Shown here: positions 44,636-53,496 of the stretch, one piece after another
Layout: every line of letters begins with the position of its first letter
Position numbering within the stretch: the first letter of the stretch is position 1
Assembly (NCBI RefSeq): GCF_000281895.1
Contig: NZ_CM001558.1
Coordinates: 2,422,556-2,486,555, forward strand
DNA: 64,000 bases
Direction of reading: 5' to 3'
DNA from: Pseudomonas fluorescens Q2-87
Lineage (GTDB): Bacteria; Pseudomonadota; Gammaproteobacteria; Pseudomonadales; Pseudomonadaceae
Position numbers and translations under genes: made by a program
The notes under the pieces: model-generated
Databases searched by the model: none
Told to the model about the DNA's origin: nothing
The model's input: the letters and a program-made list of their open reading frames with translations, nothing else

Positions 44636-45577
44636 ATGCGCAAAATACCGCCCCTGAATTCCGTGCGAGCATTTGAAGCGGTCGCGCGCCACCAGAGTTT
44701 TTCTGCCGCGGCGAACGAACTCTCTGTGACCGTCGCCGCGGTCAGTCATCAAGTCCGGCAGCTGGAAGAGGGGCTGGGGCAAAAGCTCCTGGAAAGAGGA
44801 CGGATGGTGACCCTCACGCCTGCGGGAAAAACCATCTATCCGCTGCTGCGGGATGGCTTCGACCAGATTGCCCAGGCGTTCACCCTGTTAGGCGGGGATA
44901 AGGCCGGCGATGCCATTCAGGTGTCGACCACACGGGCGTTCGCCGAGCGTTGGCTAATGCCGCGCCTGGCGAAGTTCAACGAGATTCATCCAAACATCCT
45001 GGTGTCCATTCACGCGTCGGAGAAGCTGGTGGACCTGCGGTCCGAAACCGTCGACCTGGCCATTCGATACGGTCCGGTCGATGCCGACGTGCGGGGTCCG
45101 GTGTTGTTCGAGGACCGGTTTATCGCGGTCGCGGACAAGAGCATTTGCCCGGTTGAGCACAACGCGACGATCGGCGATTTTCATAATCGCCCGCTGCTGG
45201 CATTCAAGTGGAAGAACCAGGCCCTCGAAGCGCCTTCATGGTCCGCCTGGTTGGCCGGGGTCAAGCACAACGCCGTCGGGGATTTGCGCATTTCCTGGTA
45301 CAGCGAGGAAACCCTCGCGCTGCACGCTCTGGAGCGGGGCCTGGGGCCTTTGCTGTGCAGCGATGTGCTGATTGACGATGAGCTTCGTTCCGGGCGGATC
45401 CGGCGGGTGGAGGGACCGGCCTTGTCGGGGTTCACTTATCACCTGATCGAAGACAACCATGGCCGCCCACGACGCAGCCTTGCGTTGTTCAGGGAATGGC
45501 TGCTGGACGAGGCCAAGTCATTCAGGGCCAATACCCTCAATGACTTGGCCGCGCCTCAGCGGCTACTCACTACCTGA
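44636..45577 (+). CDS. LysR-family regulator, GcvA-like
   Basis: 313 aa from the ATG at 44636 (MRKIPPLNSVRAFEAVARHQSFSAAANELSVTVAAVSHQVRQLEE), with GGAG 7 nt upstream; the frame is open from 44573 without family likeness. The opening PPLNSVRAFEAVARH is the signature of the GcvA/AmpR-type subgroup. It lies 86 nt after the DUF1989 gene, in the same direction. Its end overlaps the convergent amidase gene by 15 nt. The target is probably the DUF1989 gene or the amidase/azoreductase genes. Confidence 0.9.
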   Translation: MRKIPPLNSVRAFEAVARHQSFSAAANELSVTVAAVSHQVRQLEEGLGQKLLERGRMVTLTPAGKTIYPLLRDGFDQIAQAFTLLGGDKAGDAIQVSTTRAFAERWLMPRLAKFNEIHPNILVSIHASEKLVDLRSETVDLAIRYGPVDADVRGPVLFEDRFIAVADKSICPVEHNATIGDFHNRPLLAFKWKNQALEAPSWSAWLAGVKHNAVGDLRISWYSEETLALHALERGLGPLLCSDVLIDDELRSGRIRRVEGPALSGFTYHLIEDNHGRPRRSLALFREWLLDEAKSFRANTLNDLAAPQRLLTT

Positions 45578-46921
45578 GGCCTGCCGGGAGAGGCTTGACT
45601 CTATCGCCAGGCATGCACCGAGCAATGTGTCATCACGGCCTCGGGTCGTCGAGAACAGGACAGAGGTGGCAAGCCCGAGGGTGTCCTTGCCGGACGGAAT
45701 GGCCACTCCTGGCATGTCCAGCAAGCTGCCGATCATGGTGAGTGACAAGGTTTCGAGGTTGACGGTCGCGAACAGCGTGTCGTCATTTTCCAGAGGCGCC
45801 ATGGGCGGGGCGACGTGCTTGACCGTCGGCATGACCAGGAAGGCGCCGTCGAGCTCTTGCTCGATGGCCGACATCAACACTGCGCGGGACTGTCGAATCC
45901 CGGCTTCGGCGGCTGGGTCGATACCCTTGGCCGAACGCAGCCGCGCGCCCACGCGCCTGTCCATCCGAGCCCCTTCCGGGCTTTCCACGATCGAGCCCAG
46001 GAGGCGCCAGGCTTCTATCGCCCCCAACCAGCCCGAGCGGCCAATCAATTCACGGGTAAGGGCGACGGCGGCAATCGTCCTAAATTCGACCCGGGCACCA
46101 GCGGCGCGCAGCCGGGCCATCATCGAGAGCAGATTCTGCCGTACCACTGGCTGTAGCGTTGGATTGGACAGCACGCCGTCGTCGACCACAAAGCGCAGTT
46201 TCGAAAGCTTCGCAGCCTGGGCAGTTGGACCCTTGAACCCGCGCATGGCCCCATCGAGGGCGGCGCAATCGGCCACGGTATGGGCGAAAACGCCCAGGCT
46301 GTCGAGCGTGACGGCAAGGGGATGAACACCTTGCATGCTGTAGCGGTCGGTGGAGGCCTTGTAGCCAACCAAGCCGTTGAACGCTGCCGGAATGCGTATC
46401 GAACCGGCCGTGTCCGTGCCGATGGCGCCGTTGACAATGCCCCGTTGCACCGCGATGGCCGAACCGGAAGAGGAGCCGCCGGGCACACGGATTTCATCGA
46501 CCGTGAAATCGGCGATCGGTGTGCCGAAATGCGGGTTCAAACCCAGGCCGGAATAGGCAAACTCGGTGAGGTTGGTTTTTCCCAGTGGGATCATGCCCTG
46601 GGCCGTAAGCGCTGCGATGACTGCCGCATCCTCGACGGCCATGGCCGCGTCGACCCGTGTGATGGAGCCGGCCGTTGTACGGCTGCCGACAATGTCCAAC
46701 AGGTCTTTGACTGCATAGGGGATGCCATCCAAGGCGCTTAGCGCGACGCCTTGCTGCCAGCGCCGGGTCGAGGCGCTGGCATCGTCGAGGGCACGTTGTT
46801 CCAGCAGCGAAATAAACACATGCTCCGCGTCTTTCGCCGTCGCCAATGCGGACGCGATCAACTCATCAGGTGTCGTGAGCCCCTGCCTCAATCGCTCGGC
46901 GGTTTGCAGCATCGTGATCAT
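45563..46921 (-). CDS. Amidase (amidase signature family)
   Basis: 452 aa from the ATG at 46921 (MITMLQTAERL), with GGGAG 5 nt upstream; an in-frame start at 46981 would overlap the azoreductase gene. Amidase-signature Ser-cisSer-Lys triad: Lys72 in YAVKDLLD, the GGSSSGSA block (148-155), and nucleophile Ser174 in DTAGSIRIPA. The family hydrolyses small amides, carbamoyl and malonyl-amide type substrates in the cytoplasm. It follows the azoreductase gene by 38 nt, so they may be co-transcribed. The GGSSSGS variant replaces the usual GGSSGGS. Substrate unknown. Confidence 0.88.
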   Translation of the reverse strand: MITMLQTAERLRQGLTTPDELIASALATAKDAEHVFISLLEQRALDDASASTRRWQQGVALSALDGIPYAVKDLLDIVGSRTTAGSITRVDAAMAVEDAAVIAALTAQGMIPLGKTNLTEFAYSGLGLNPHFGTPIADFTVDEIRVPGGSSSGSAIAVQRGIVNGAIGTDTAGSIRIPAAFNGLVGYKASTDRYSMQGVHPLAVTLDSLGVFAHTVADCAALDGAMRGFKGPTAQAAKLSKLRFVVDDGVLSNPTLQPVVRQNLLSMMARLRAAGARVEFRTIAAVALTRELIGRSGWLGAIEAWRLLGSIVESPEGARMDRRVGARLRSAKGIDPAAEAGIRQSRAVLMSAIEQELDGAFLVMPTVKHVAPPMAPLENDDTLFATVNLETLSLTMIGSLLDMPGVAIPSGKDTLGLATSVLFSTTRGRDDTLLGACLAIESSLSRQASGSE

Positions 46922-46959
46922 GTTGTCTCCCTGTTTGGATGGACGGCGATGCCTGGCGT

Positions 46960-47628
46960 TCACGCTGGAGACAGCTGGCATTGCCTTTCCTCGACCATCT
47001 GCCGGACCAGGACCGGAACCGCGTCGAAGGCGTTGGCGATGGACGCCTCATGGCGCGCGTCGGCAAACTCCTGGTAATCGATGGAGATGGCGTGGGTTTC
47101 ATTCACGCCCAGGTAGTGCGCGCAGGTCTGGATATGCGTGTCCAGATGATTCATGGTCTCGCGAATGCCGCCAGGACCAAACCCGAACTCACCCCGGGAA
47201 GTCAGAATGACCAGCTTCTTGCCACTCATGATGGGCTCCAGCGGGTGGTCGCCGCGCTCCAGATCGAAGGTGAAGGTTTTGCCGATGCGAATCACTTTGT
47301 CAAACCAGGACTTGAGCGCGGCCGGCATCCCATAGTTGTACATCGGCGTACCAATGACGATCACGTCGGCGCGGTCGATCTCCTCGATCAGTTCGTCCGA
47401 GAGACGGATTTCCTCACGTTTCTGCGGCGTCAGGTGTTCTTCGGGAGTAAAGACCGCGGCAATCCACGCCTCGGTCACGAAGGGGGGCGGATTCAGGCCA
47501 ACGTCACGGGTGATGACTTGGGCCCCGGCATCGCGCTCAAGCCAGGCGTCGACAAATGCCTGGGACAGTTTACGGCTGAGGGAGCGGTCGGTTCGTGCGC
47601 TGGCATCAATATGGAGAAGGGTGCTCAT
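46960..47628 (-). CDS. azoR: FMN-dependent NADH-azoreductase / quinone reductase
   Basis: 222 aa, ATG at 47628. Flavodoxin-like fold: the N-terminal phosphate loop DASARTDRSLSRKL, the flavin motif GTPMYNYGMPAALKSWFDKV and the TSRGEFG segment are typical of AzoR, a homodimeric FMN enzyme that reduces quinones and azo dyes with NADH. Pseudomonads have several copies. It is co-directional with the amidase gene. The 332-nt region upstream separates it from the divergent NCS1 permease gene. Confidence 0.9.
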   Translation of the reverse strand: MSTLLHIDASARTDRSLSRKLSQAFVDAWLERDAGAQVITRDVGLNPPPFVTEAWIAAVFTPEEHLTPQKREEIRLSDELIEEIDRADVIVIGTPMYNYGMPAALKSWFDKVIRIGKTFTFDLERGDHPLEPIMSGKKLVILTSRGEFGFGPGGIRETMNHLDTHIQTCAHYLGVNETHAISIDYQEFADARHEASIANAFDAVPVLVRQMVEERQCQLSPA

Positions 47629-47960
47629 GTGGTTTTTTCCTGCTAAGCCTGGGGCGGAATTACCCCAGTGACGAGAGCAAGTTGGCCACGACGCTCAATC
47701 TTTACACCATTGATATTTCTTTGACCTGCGTTAAGTAAAACTCAACCAACGATTATTCTTTTCCGAACGACCCCAGACGTTTCTCGTTTTTGGGTTTGAA
47801 GTGGATGCTTCATGTTGGGAAGCAACGTTCAGTTGAGAAAAACTTAATCGGCACGTTTTCTAAAGGGCGCTTTAGTTATCGTCAATTACCTAAATTGGCA
47901 GACCTCGCTTTAATGGCTGCGGGCGATACACGTGGTCGCCGCTCAGCGAGGAAAACAATA
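47629..47960. other. Divergent promoter region azoR / NCS1 permease
   Basis: AT-rich intergenic DNA between azoR (leftward) and the NCS1 permease (rightward). A frame in phase with the permease is open from 47790, but those residues have no family likeness, and a clear ribosome site GAGGA precedes 47961. No strong palindrome was seen. Confidence 0.5.
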
Positions 47961-49391
47961 ATGTCAATGCGTCGCGAATCTGAAAAAAGCTTAATCAATG
48001 AGGCCAACTACGATGCGCTCGGGCTTGAGCCCGTGCCCGATAGCCATCGTACTTCTACGCCCCTGGATCAGTTCTGGATCTGGGCCGGGGCGAATGTGGC
48101 TCCGATCAATTGGGTGCTGGGCGCCATCGGCATCCAACTGGGTTTGAGCCTGCTCGAAACCCTGCTGGTGATCGTGGTCGGCAATCTGTTGGGCGCCGCC
48201 CTGTTCGGCGGCATCTGCATCATGGGGCACCGCACCGGGGTGCCTCAAATGGTGCTGTCCCGGCTGGCGTTCGGCCGTCGTGGTGCCTATCTCCCTACCT
48301 TCATGCAAGTGCTGATGCCGATGGGGTGGGTGGCCACCAACACTTGGATCGTGCTGGACCTTGCAGTGGCCGCCCTGGACAAAATCGGTATCAGCGGTGG
48401 CATGGAACTCAAATACGGCATCGCCCTGGCCGTCATGGTGCTGCAGGTCGGTATTGCCGCCTGGGGCTTCAATGCCATCAAGTGCTTCGAGCGCTACACC
48501 ATGCCGGCGATCCTGCTGATCATGGTGGTGATGACCGGCCTGGCCTTCACCCATGTGGATATCCAGTGGCAGCGTTCGACGATCGAGGGCATCGGCAAGC
48601 TCTCGGCCATGAGCAGCCTGATGACGGCAATCGGGATCGGCTGGGGCATTTCGTGGCTGGTGTACGCCTCGGACTACACCCGCTTTACGCAGAGCGAGCT
48701 GTCGGATGGGCAAGTATTTCGCTCGACCTTTCTCGGCATGTTCCTGCCTACGGTGTGGCTGGCATTCCTGGGCGCCGCGATCGCGTCCGCCGGCGCCGGC
48801 TCGGACCCCGCGCAACTGATCATTGCGGTCTTCGGCACGATGGCGTTGCCGGTTCTGCTGGTGCTTCTACATGGTCCGGTGGCCACCAATATCGTGGTCA
48901 TCTACTCGGCGGCGCTGGCGACGTTGTCCCTGGACCTTAGGGTTGCGCGCTGGGTGGTTTCGATGGTCTCGGGCGTGGTGGCGCTGTTCATCCTCTATCT
49001 GTTCCTGCAATCGGGCGAGTTTGTGCATGCCTTTGAAAACCTGATGGTGTTTTTCGTGGTGTGGATCAGTCCATGGGCGGGTATCACCTTGGTCGACTTT
49101 TTCCTGATTCGCCGGGGCAAAGTCGATGTGAAGTCACTTTATTGCCATCACTCTCGAAGTTCCTGCACTGATGTGAACTGGCGGGGTGTGTTTGCACTTG
49201 CGGTGGGTGTATTGGCGGCCTGGTTATTTCAAGTAGGCACCATTAAATCGCTGCAAGGTCCTCTTGCGATGGCATTGGGCGGTATTGATCTTTCGTGGTT
49301 GGCGGGGTTCTGCGTAGGCGGCGGTATGTATTACGCATTGCACCGCTCGCGGCGAACTGAAGTTGTTCGCTCGTCAGTCATGGCTAAGTAA
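47961..49391 (+). CDS. NCS1-family permease (cytosine/purine/hydantoin type)
   Basis: 476 aa from the ATG at 47961 (MSMRRESEKSLINEAN), with GAGGA 8 nt upstream. Twelve membrane segments. FWIWAGANVAPINWVLGAIGIQLGLSL and the MLSRLAFGRRGAYLP segment are hallmarks of the NCS1 nucleobase:cation symporters (CodB, Mhp1). It is the first of three co-directional genes with the VOC protein (46 nt on) and creatininase (90 nt on). It may import creatinine or a related cyclic amide rather than cytosine; that is inferred from context. Confidence 0.9.
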   Translation: MSMRRESEKSLINEANYDALGLEPVPDSHRTSTPLDQFWIWAGANVAPINWVLGAIGIQLGLSLLETLLVIVVGNLLGAALFGGICIMGHRTGVPQMVLSRLAFGRRGAYLPTFMQVLMPMGWVATNTWIVLDLAVAALDKIGISGGMELKYGIALAVMVLQVGIAAWGFNAIKCFERYTMPAILLIMVVMTGLAFTHVDIQWQRSTIEGIGKLSAMSSLMTAIGIGWGISWLVYASDYTRFTQSELSDGQVFRSTFLGMFLPTVWLAFLGAAIASAGAGSDPAQLIIAVFGTMALPVLLVLLHGPVATNIVVIYSAALATLSLDLRVARWVVSMVSGVVALFILYLFLQSGEFVHAFENLMVFFVVWISPWAGITLVDFFLIRRGKVDVKSLYCHHSRSSCTDVNWRGVFALAVGVLAAWLFQVGTIKSLQGPLAMALGGIDLSWLAGFCVGGGMYYALHRSRRTEVVRSSVMAK

Positions 49392-49437
49392 ACGTAAGTG
49401 CTGTGCAACGATTCATTCATCAAAGAGGTTATTGCAA

Positions 49438-49989
49438 ATGTCTCATCTTGAACAAACCAATGTGCTGGCTGCGTTGAACGGCGGCGCCGAGATCGATGGG
49501 TTCCTGGGCAACGTCGTGGAGATCGCCATCGTGACCCGTGATCACAAACGCACCATGGACGGCTTGCTCAAGCTGGGGATCGGCCCATGGCGGGTTTACA
49601 CCTTCAGCCCGGAGAACACCGAAAACCAGACTTACCACGGTGAACCAGCCGACTTTGTCCTGAAGGTCTGCTTCGCCCAATCCGGAAATATGGTCTGGGA
49701 GCTGATGGAGCCCGTCTCCGGGCCGACGATTTTTGCCGATTTCCTGGACAAGCATGGCGAAGGCATCCAGCACGTGGCCTATGACTGCAACAACATCCCG
49801 TTCGAGGAGCGCATCGCCGAGTTGCAGCGACGCGGTTTCAAATGCGTGCAGTCCGGCTCCTGGATGGGCGTGAATCATTTCGCCTTCTTCGGCACCGAGG
49901 CGGATACCACTACCGTATTCGAAACCTATGCCTTCCCTGGCGACTGGGATTACCCGGAACCAGAGTCGTGGTATCCGCCACGGGCATAA
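49438..49989 (+). CDS. VOC (glyoxalase/bleomycin resistance) superfamily protein
   Basis: 183 aa from the ATG at 49438 (MSHLEQTNVLAALN), with GAGG upstream; the frame is open from 49363. The paired beta-alpha-beta-beta-beta units of the vicinal oxygen chelate fold begin with VVEIAIVTRDHKRTMDGLLKLGIGPWRVY. A second unit has EGIQHVAYDCNNIPFEERIAELQRRGF and ends FETYAFP. His, Glu and Glu at the usual metal positions look retained. It resembles methylmalonyl-CoA epimerase-like VOC proteins. It lies between the permease and creatininase genes, so it may act on the same catabolite. Confidence 0.85.
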   Translation: MSHLEQTNVLAALNGGAEIDGFLGNVVEIAIVTRDHKRTMDGLLKLGIGPWRVYTFSPENTENQTYHGEPADFVLKVCFAQSGNMVWELMEPVSGPTIFADFLDKHGEGIQHVAYDCNNIPFEERIAELQRRGFKCVQSGSWMGVNHFAFFGTEADTTTVFETYAFPGDWDYPEPESWYPPRA

Positions 49990-50079
49990 CCCGCCGCGGC
50001 ACCACGCAGCTTCGCCTGGGCGTTGGCAGCATCAGCACCCAGGCTTGGCCACTTCGCAACGACACGGGAGTAGAGCCTC

Positions 50080-50868
50080 ATGAACAACGTCCGGATGGAT
50101 AACATCAGTTGGGTCGACTATGAACGTCGAGTGCAATCGGGGGCGGTGGTCTTGCTGCCCATCGGTGCCACGGAGCAGCACGGGCCCCATTTGCCCCTGG
50201 GCACCGATGCCTTGTTGGCCAGTGCAATCAGCGAAGACGTGGCCAGGGAAATCGGCGGCGTGGTAGCCCCGGCCTTGTCCTATGGCTATAAATCCCAGCC
50301 CAAATGCGGTGGTGGGCAGCACTTCTGCGGCACTACCAGCGTGGACGGTGCGACCCTGATCGCCATGGTTCGCGATGCCGTGCGCGAGTTTCATCGCCAT
50401 GGCGTGAAGCGTCTGGTCCTGGTGATCGGGCACTACGAAAACCAGTGGTTCGTGACCGAAGGCATCGAGCTGGCGATGCGTGACATCGGCGCGCAAGCGG
50501 GGCTGGAAGTCATGCGCCTTGAGCATTGGGAGTTCGTGAAATCGCAAACCCTGGACAGGATCTTCCCGAACGGCTTTCCGGGCATCGCGCTGGAGCACGC
50601 GGCGGTCATCGAGACGTCGATGATGCTGCACTATCACCCGGAGCTGGTGTGCCTGGAGAAGATTCCTGACCACGGGCCGGCTGAGTTCCCGGTCTATGAC
50701 ATGTACCCGACACGAACAGAATGGGTCCCGGCCAGTGGCGTGCTGTCCTCCGCGCTGGGGTCCAGCGCAGAGAAGGGACGCCTATTGGTGGTGGATGTGA
50801 TCAGTGGCATTGCCCAGGCCGTCCGATCAGAGTTCCGGCTTGCTGCGACTCTGCCGTCGCTCTTCTGA
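50080..50868 (+). CDS. Creatininase-family amidohydrolase (creatinine amidohydrolase-like)
   Basis: 262 aa, ATG at 50080 with GGGAG upstream. It closely resembles characterised Pseudomonas creatininase: metal motif GATEQHGPHLPLGTD (Glu32, His34, Asp43), YGYKSQPKCGGGQHFCGTTSVDGATL, and VIGHYENQWFVTEG with the second His/Glu pair. It hydrolyses the cyclic amide of creatinine to creatine, or a similar lactam. No creatinase or sarcosine oxidase gene is in the window, so either those lie elsewhere or the substrate differs. Same direction as the NCS1 permease and VOC genes. Confidence 0.87.
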   Translation: MNNVRMDNISWVDYERRVQSGAVVLLPIGATEQHGPHLPLGTDALLASAISEDVAREIGGVVAPALSYGYKSQPKCGGGQHFCGTTSVDGATLIAMVRDAVREFHRHGVKRLVLVIGHYENQWFVTEGIELAMRDIGAQAGLEVMRLEHWEFVKSQTLDRIFPNGFPGIALEHAAVIETSMMLHYHPELVCLEKIPDHGPAEFPVYDMYPTRTEWVPASGVLSSALGSSAEKGRLLVVDVISGIAQAVRSEFRLAATLPSLF

Positions 50869-51027
50869 GTGTCGACAGCTCCTGCCGCACTTCGGTGGTC
50901 ATGGATGAATGGGTCATGTGTTGCACTGTTCGCCACCGGACAGTTGATCAACAGCGTTGTCCCCGTGCAGGCATTTCCAATGGATGGGGTTATTATCTAA
51001 CCGACTGTATTTAAACGAATAATTACT

Positions 51028-51044
51028 TGGCATGAATCGTGTTG
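51028..51044 (+). promoter_or_regulatory. Weak sigma-54-like sequence before the LLM monooxygenase gene
   Basis: TTGGCATGAATCGTGTTG around 51028 keeps the -24 TGGCA block and 10-nt spacing, but has GT instead of GC at -12. About 60 nt upstream of the LLM start. The presence of a sigma-54 activator in the cluster makes it worth noting; it is not a consensus site. Confidence 0.3.
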
Positions 51045-51101
51045 ATAGTGCATTGAGAGGCACCGGGAAAGTGGTGCTGAACCTATCGAGCAGGAGTCAC
51101 C

Positions 51102-52520
51102 ATGCCACGGGAAATTCGTTTGAATGCCTTCGAGATGAACTGTGTCGGTCATCAGTCGCCGGGTCTTTGGAGGCACCCCAAGGATCGTGCCTGGCAATAT
51201 AAGGATCTGGACTACTGGACCGACCTGGCCAAGCTGCTGGAGCGCGGCAAGTTCGACGGCATTTTCATTGCCGATGTGATCGGCATCTACGATGTGCTCG
51301 GCGGCAATGGCGATGCGGCCATCCGCCAGGCGACTCAGGTGCCGGTCAACGATCCGCTGGCGTTGATCACGCCGATGGCGCTGGTGACCGAACACCTGGG
51401 TTTCGGCCTGACTGCTTCGCTGACTTTCGAGCACCCGTATCCTTTCGCCCGCCGCCTCTCCACCCTGGACCACCTGACCAAGGGCCGCATCGGCTGGAAC
51501 ATCGTCACGTCCTACCTCGACAGCGGCGCGCGCAACCTCGGGCAAAAAGCCCTGAGCGACCACGACGCGCGTTACGACTACGCCGATGAATATCTGGAGG
51601 TGCTCTACAAGCTGTTCGAAGGCAGTTGGGAGGAGGGCGCCGTGGTGCGTGACCGCCAGCGCGGTATTTTCACTGACCCAAGCAAGGTTCACGAGATCCG
51701 TCACCAGGGCACGCATTTCCAGGTGCCGGGCATTCACCTTTGCGAGCCTTCGCCGCAACGCACGCCGGTGCTGTACCAGGCCGGGGCGTCGAGTCGCGGC
51801 AAGGACTTCGCCGCCGGGCACGCCGAGTGTGTATTCGTTGCCGCGCCGTCCAAGGTGATCCTCAAGAAGACCGTGGCGGATATCCGTCGTCGCGCCGCCG
51901 AGGCCGGGCGTGATCCGCGCAAAGTGCTGATCTTCAACCTGCAAACGGTGATCGTCGACGAGACCGACGCCAAGGCGCAGGCCAAATGGCAGGAGCTGAA
52001 ATCCTATAGCAGCTACGAGGGCGCATTGGCGCTGATCTCCGGCTGGACCGGCATTGACTTCGGGCAGTACCGACCCGACCAGGTGCTCAAGCACATCCAT
52101 ACCAACGCCATTCAATCGGCGGTGGAAACCTTTTCCACCGCCGACCCGGACAAGCAGTGGACCGTACAGGAACTGGCGGACTGGGTCGGCATCGGTGGTT
52201 TCGGGCCGTTGATTGTCGGCAGTGCGCAGACCGTGGCTGACGAGTTACAGGCCTGGGTCGAAGACACCGATGTGGACGGTTTCAACCTGGCTTATGTCCT
52301 GGCCCATGAAACCTTCAGCGACGTGGTCGAGTTGCTGGTGCCGGAGTTGCAAAAGCGCGGTGCCTACAAAACCGAATACCGCCCCGGCACCCTGCGCGAC
52401 AAGCTGTTCGGCGATGGACCGCGACTGCCGGCCAACCACCCTGGCGCGGGCTATCGGGACTTGGGCCGCAAGACCCCGCGGGCCAGCGTAGTTGAGCCGG
52501 CCTTGGCCGGCGAGGAGTAA
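51102..52520 (+). CDS. LLM-class flavin-dependent monooxygenase (NtaA/SnaA/DszA type)
   Basis: 472 aa, ATG at 51102 with AGGAG 6 nt upstream. A luciferase-like TIM barrel of the long (about 450 aa) NtaA/SnaA/DszA/SoxA branch: LNAFEMNCVGHQSPGLWRHP, AKLLERGKFDGIFIADVIGIYD, LSTLDHLTKGRIGWNIVTSYLDSGARNLG, and VLYQAGASSRGKDFAAGHAECVFV. These enzymes use FMNH2 from a separate reductase to cleave C-S or C-N bonds. It heads an operon with the AMP-ligase-like gene (4-nt gap) and the ABC transporter. The substrate is presumably an organosulfur compound, given SfnR, SfnB and SsuD-like genes nearby. No dedicated flavin reductase gene is seen in the window. Confidence 0.9.
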   Translation: MPREIRLNAFEMNCVGHQSPGLWRHPKDRAWQYKDLDYWTDLAKLLERGKFDGIFIADVIGIYDVLGGNGDAAIRQATQVPVNDPLALITPMALVTEHLGFGLTASLTFEHPYPFARRLSTLDHLTKGRIGWNIVTSYLDSGARNLGQKALSDHDARYDYADEYLEVLYKLFEGSWEEGAVVRDRQRGIFTDPSKVHEIRHQGTHFQVPGIHLCEPSPQRTPVLYQAGASSRGKDFAAGHAECVFVAAPSKVILKKTVADIRRRAAEAGRDPRKVLIFNLQTVIVDETDAKAQAKWQELKSYSSYEGALALISGWTGIDFGQYRPDQVLKHIHTNAIQSAVETFSTADPDKQWTVQELADWVGIGGFGPLIVGSAQTVADELQAWVEDTDVDGFNLAYVLAHETFSDVVELLVPELQKRGAYKTEYRPGTLRDKLFGDGPRLPANHPGAGYRDLGRKTPRASVVEPALAGEE

Positions 52521-52524
52521 CCGC

Positions 52525-53496
52525 ATGAGCATCTACGAACTCAATGCGCCGCTGCCCGACGTGGTCACCGACAGTGCCTTGGTGGCGTTGCAGCGCTGGG
52601 CCCGGGAACGGCCGACACAAATTGCCCTGCGTCATCGACGTCTCGGCGCGTGGAAGGCTTGGCGCTGGATCGATGTGCAGCGCGAGGTCGATCGCATGGC
52701 CGATGGTTTACGCCAGCAAGGCTTTGGCCCCGGTGCGCGACTGGCACTGAGCGGCGCTTTCGAACCGAGCCTGTTGATCCTGGCGCTGGCCGCCCGCCAA
52801 TTGGACGGGCACAGCCTGGTGATCGACCGCGACAGCCGCGGTGAAGATTTGCAACGACAGTTGCGCCTGGCTCGCCCGGCGTTTGCCTTCGTCCAGCATC
52901 GCGAGAGCGTGTCCCACTGGCTCAACTGCGGTCTGGATCAGCAGTGGCCGCTGCGGCTGTACTCAACCCAGGTCAACGCCGCCGCCAGCGGTTTATGGCA
53001 AGTGCAGTCGTTGTCGGTGCTGTTCGTCACGCAGGCGCCGCAGGCCCAGCGCCAGGGTTGGGCACAAGCCGCAGCAGACGAGGTGGTGTGGGTCGATGAA
53101 GGCACCGAGTGGCACGAGGGTCTGGGCCATTTGCTCAGCCGTTGGCTGGAGCATGGCGAAGGCCTGGCGTTTCCGGAGACCCGTGAATCGGCGAGCCGCG
53201 ACCGCCGCGAAATCGCCCCGACTGGCTTGCTGCTGTCCAGCGCACGTGTCGAGTCGCTGGCGGCGGAAATCGAAGCGCGCCTGCCACAGCAGGGCAGTTG
53301 GCAGCGGCGCCTGTGCGAATGGACCCTGATTGATCCGCGACGTGGTTTTCGCCGCTGGCTCAAGGCGCGGGTACGGCATCTGCTGGGCTTGCGGCGATTG
53401 CGTCGGATCGAGGTGCCGAGCGCGCCGGCCGGCGTCGCAGTGGGCAACCCGACACACCCATCCTGGTTGCATGAATACCTGGAGCGGGCGGCATGA
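52525..53496 (+). CDS. Truncated acyl-CoA-synthetase-like protein lacking the adenylation core
   Basis: 323 aa from the ATG at 52525, with GAGGAG upstream. The first 130 residues resemble the N-terminus of long-chain acyl-CoA synthetases (QIALRHRRLGAWKAWRWIDVQREVDRMADGLRQQGFGPGARLALSG; DSRGEDLQRQLRLARPAFAFVQH). The ATP-binding motif (YTSGTTGxPKG), the A8 region and the C-terminal lid are absent. The rest is Arg/Leu-rich (RWLKARVRHLLGLRRLRRIEV). It overlaps the ABC ATPase gene by 4 nt and so is expressed with it. It is either a degenerate ligase kept for a non-catalytic role in the importer complex or a decaying gene; the intact frame and tight coupling favour selection. Confidence 0.75.
   Translation: MSIYELNAPLPDVVTDSALVALQRWARERPTQIALRHRRLGAWKAWRWIDVQREVDRMADGLRQQGFGPGARLALSGAFEPSLLILALAARQLDGHSLVIDRDSRGEDLQRQLRLARPAFAFVQHRESVSHWLNCGLDQQWPLRLYSTQVNAAASGLWQVQSLSVLFVTQAPQAQRQGWAQAAADEVVWVDEGTEWHEGLGHLLSRWLEHGEGLAFPETRESASRDRREIAPTGLLLSSARVESLAAEIEARLPQQGSWQRRLCEWTLIDPRRGFRRWLKARVRHLLGLRRLRRIEVPSAPAGVAVGNPTHPSWLHEYLERAA

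Noticed and set aside
47790..47960. Upstream in-frame extension of the NCS1 permease
   Set aside because: No homology, AT-rich promoter-like DNA, and a clear ribosome site in front of 47961.
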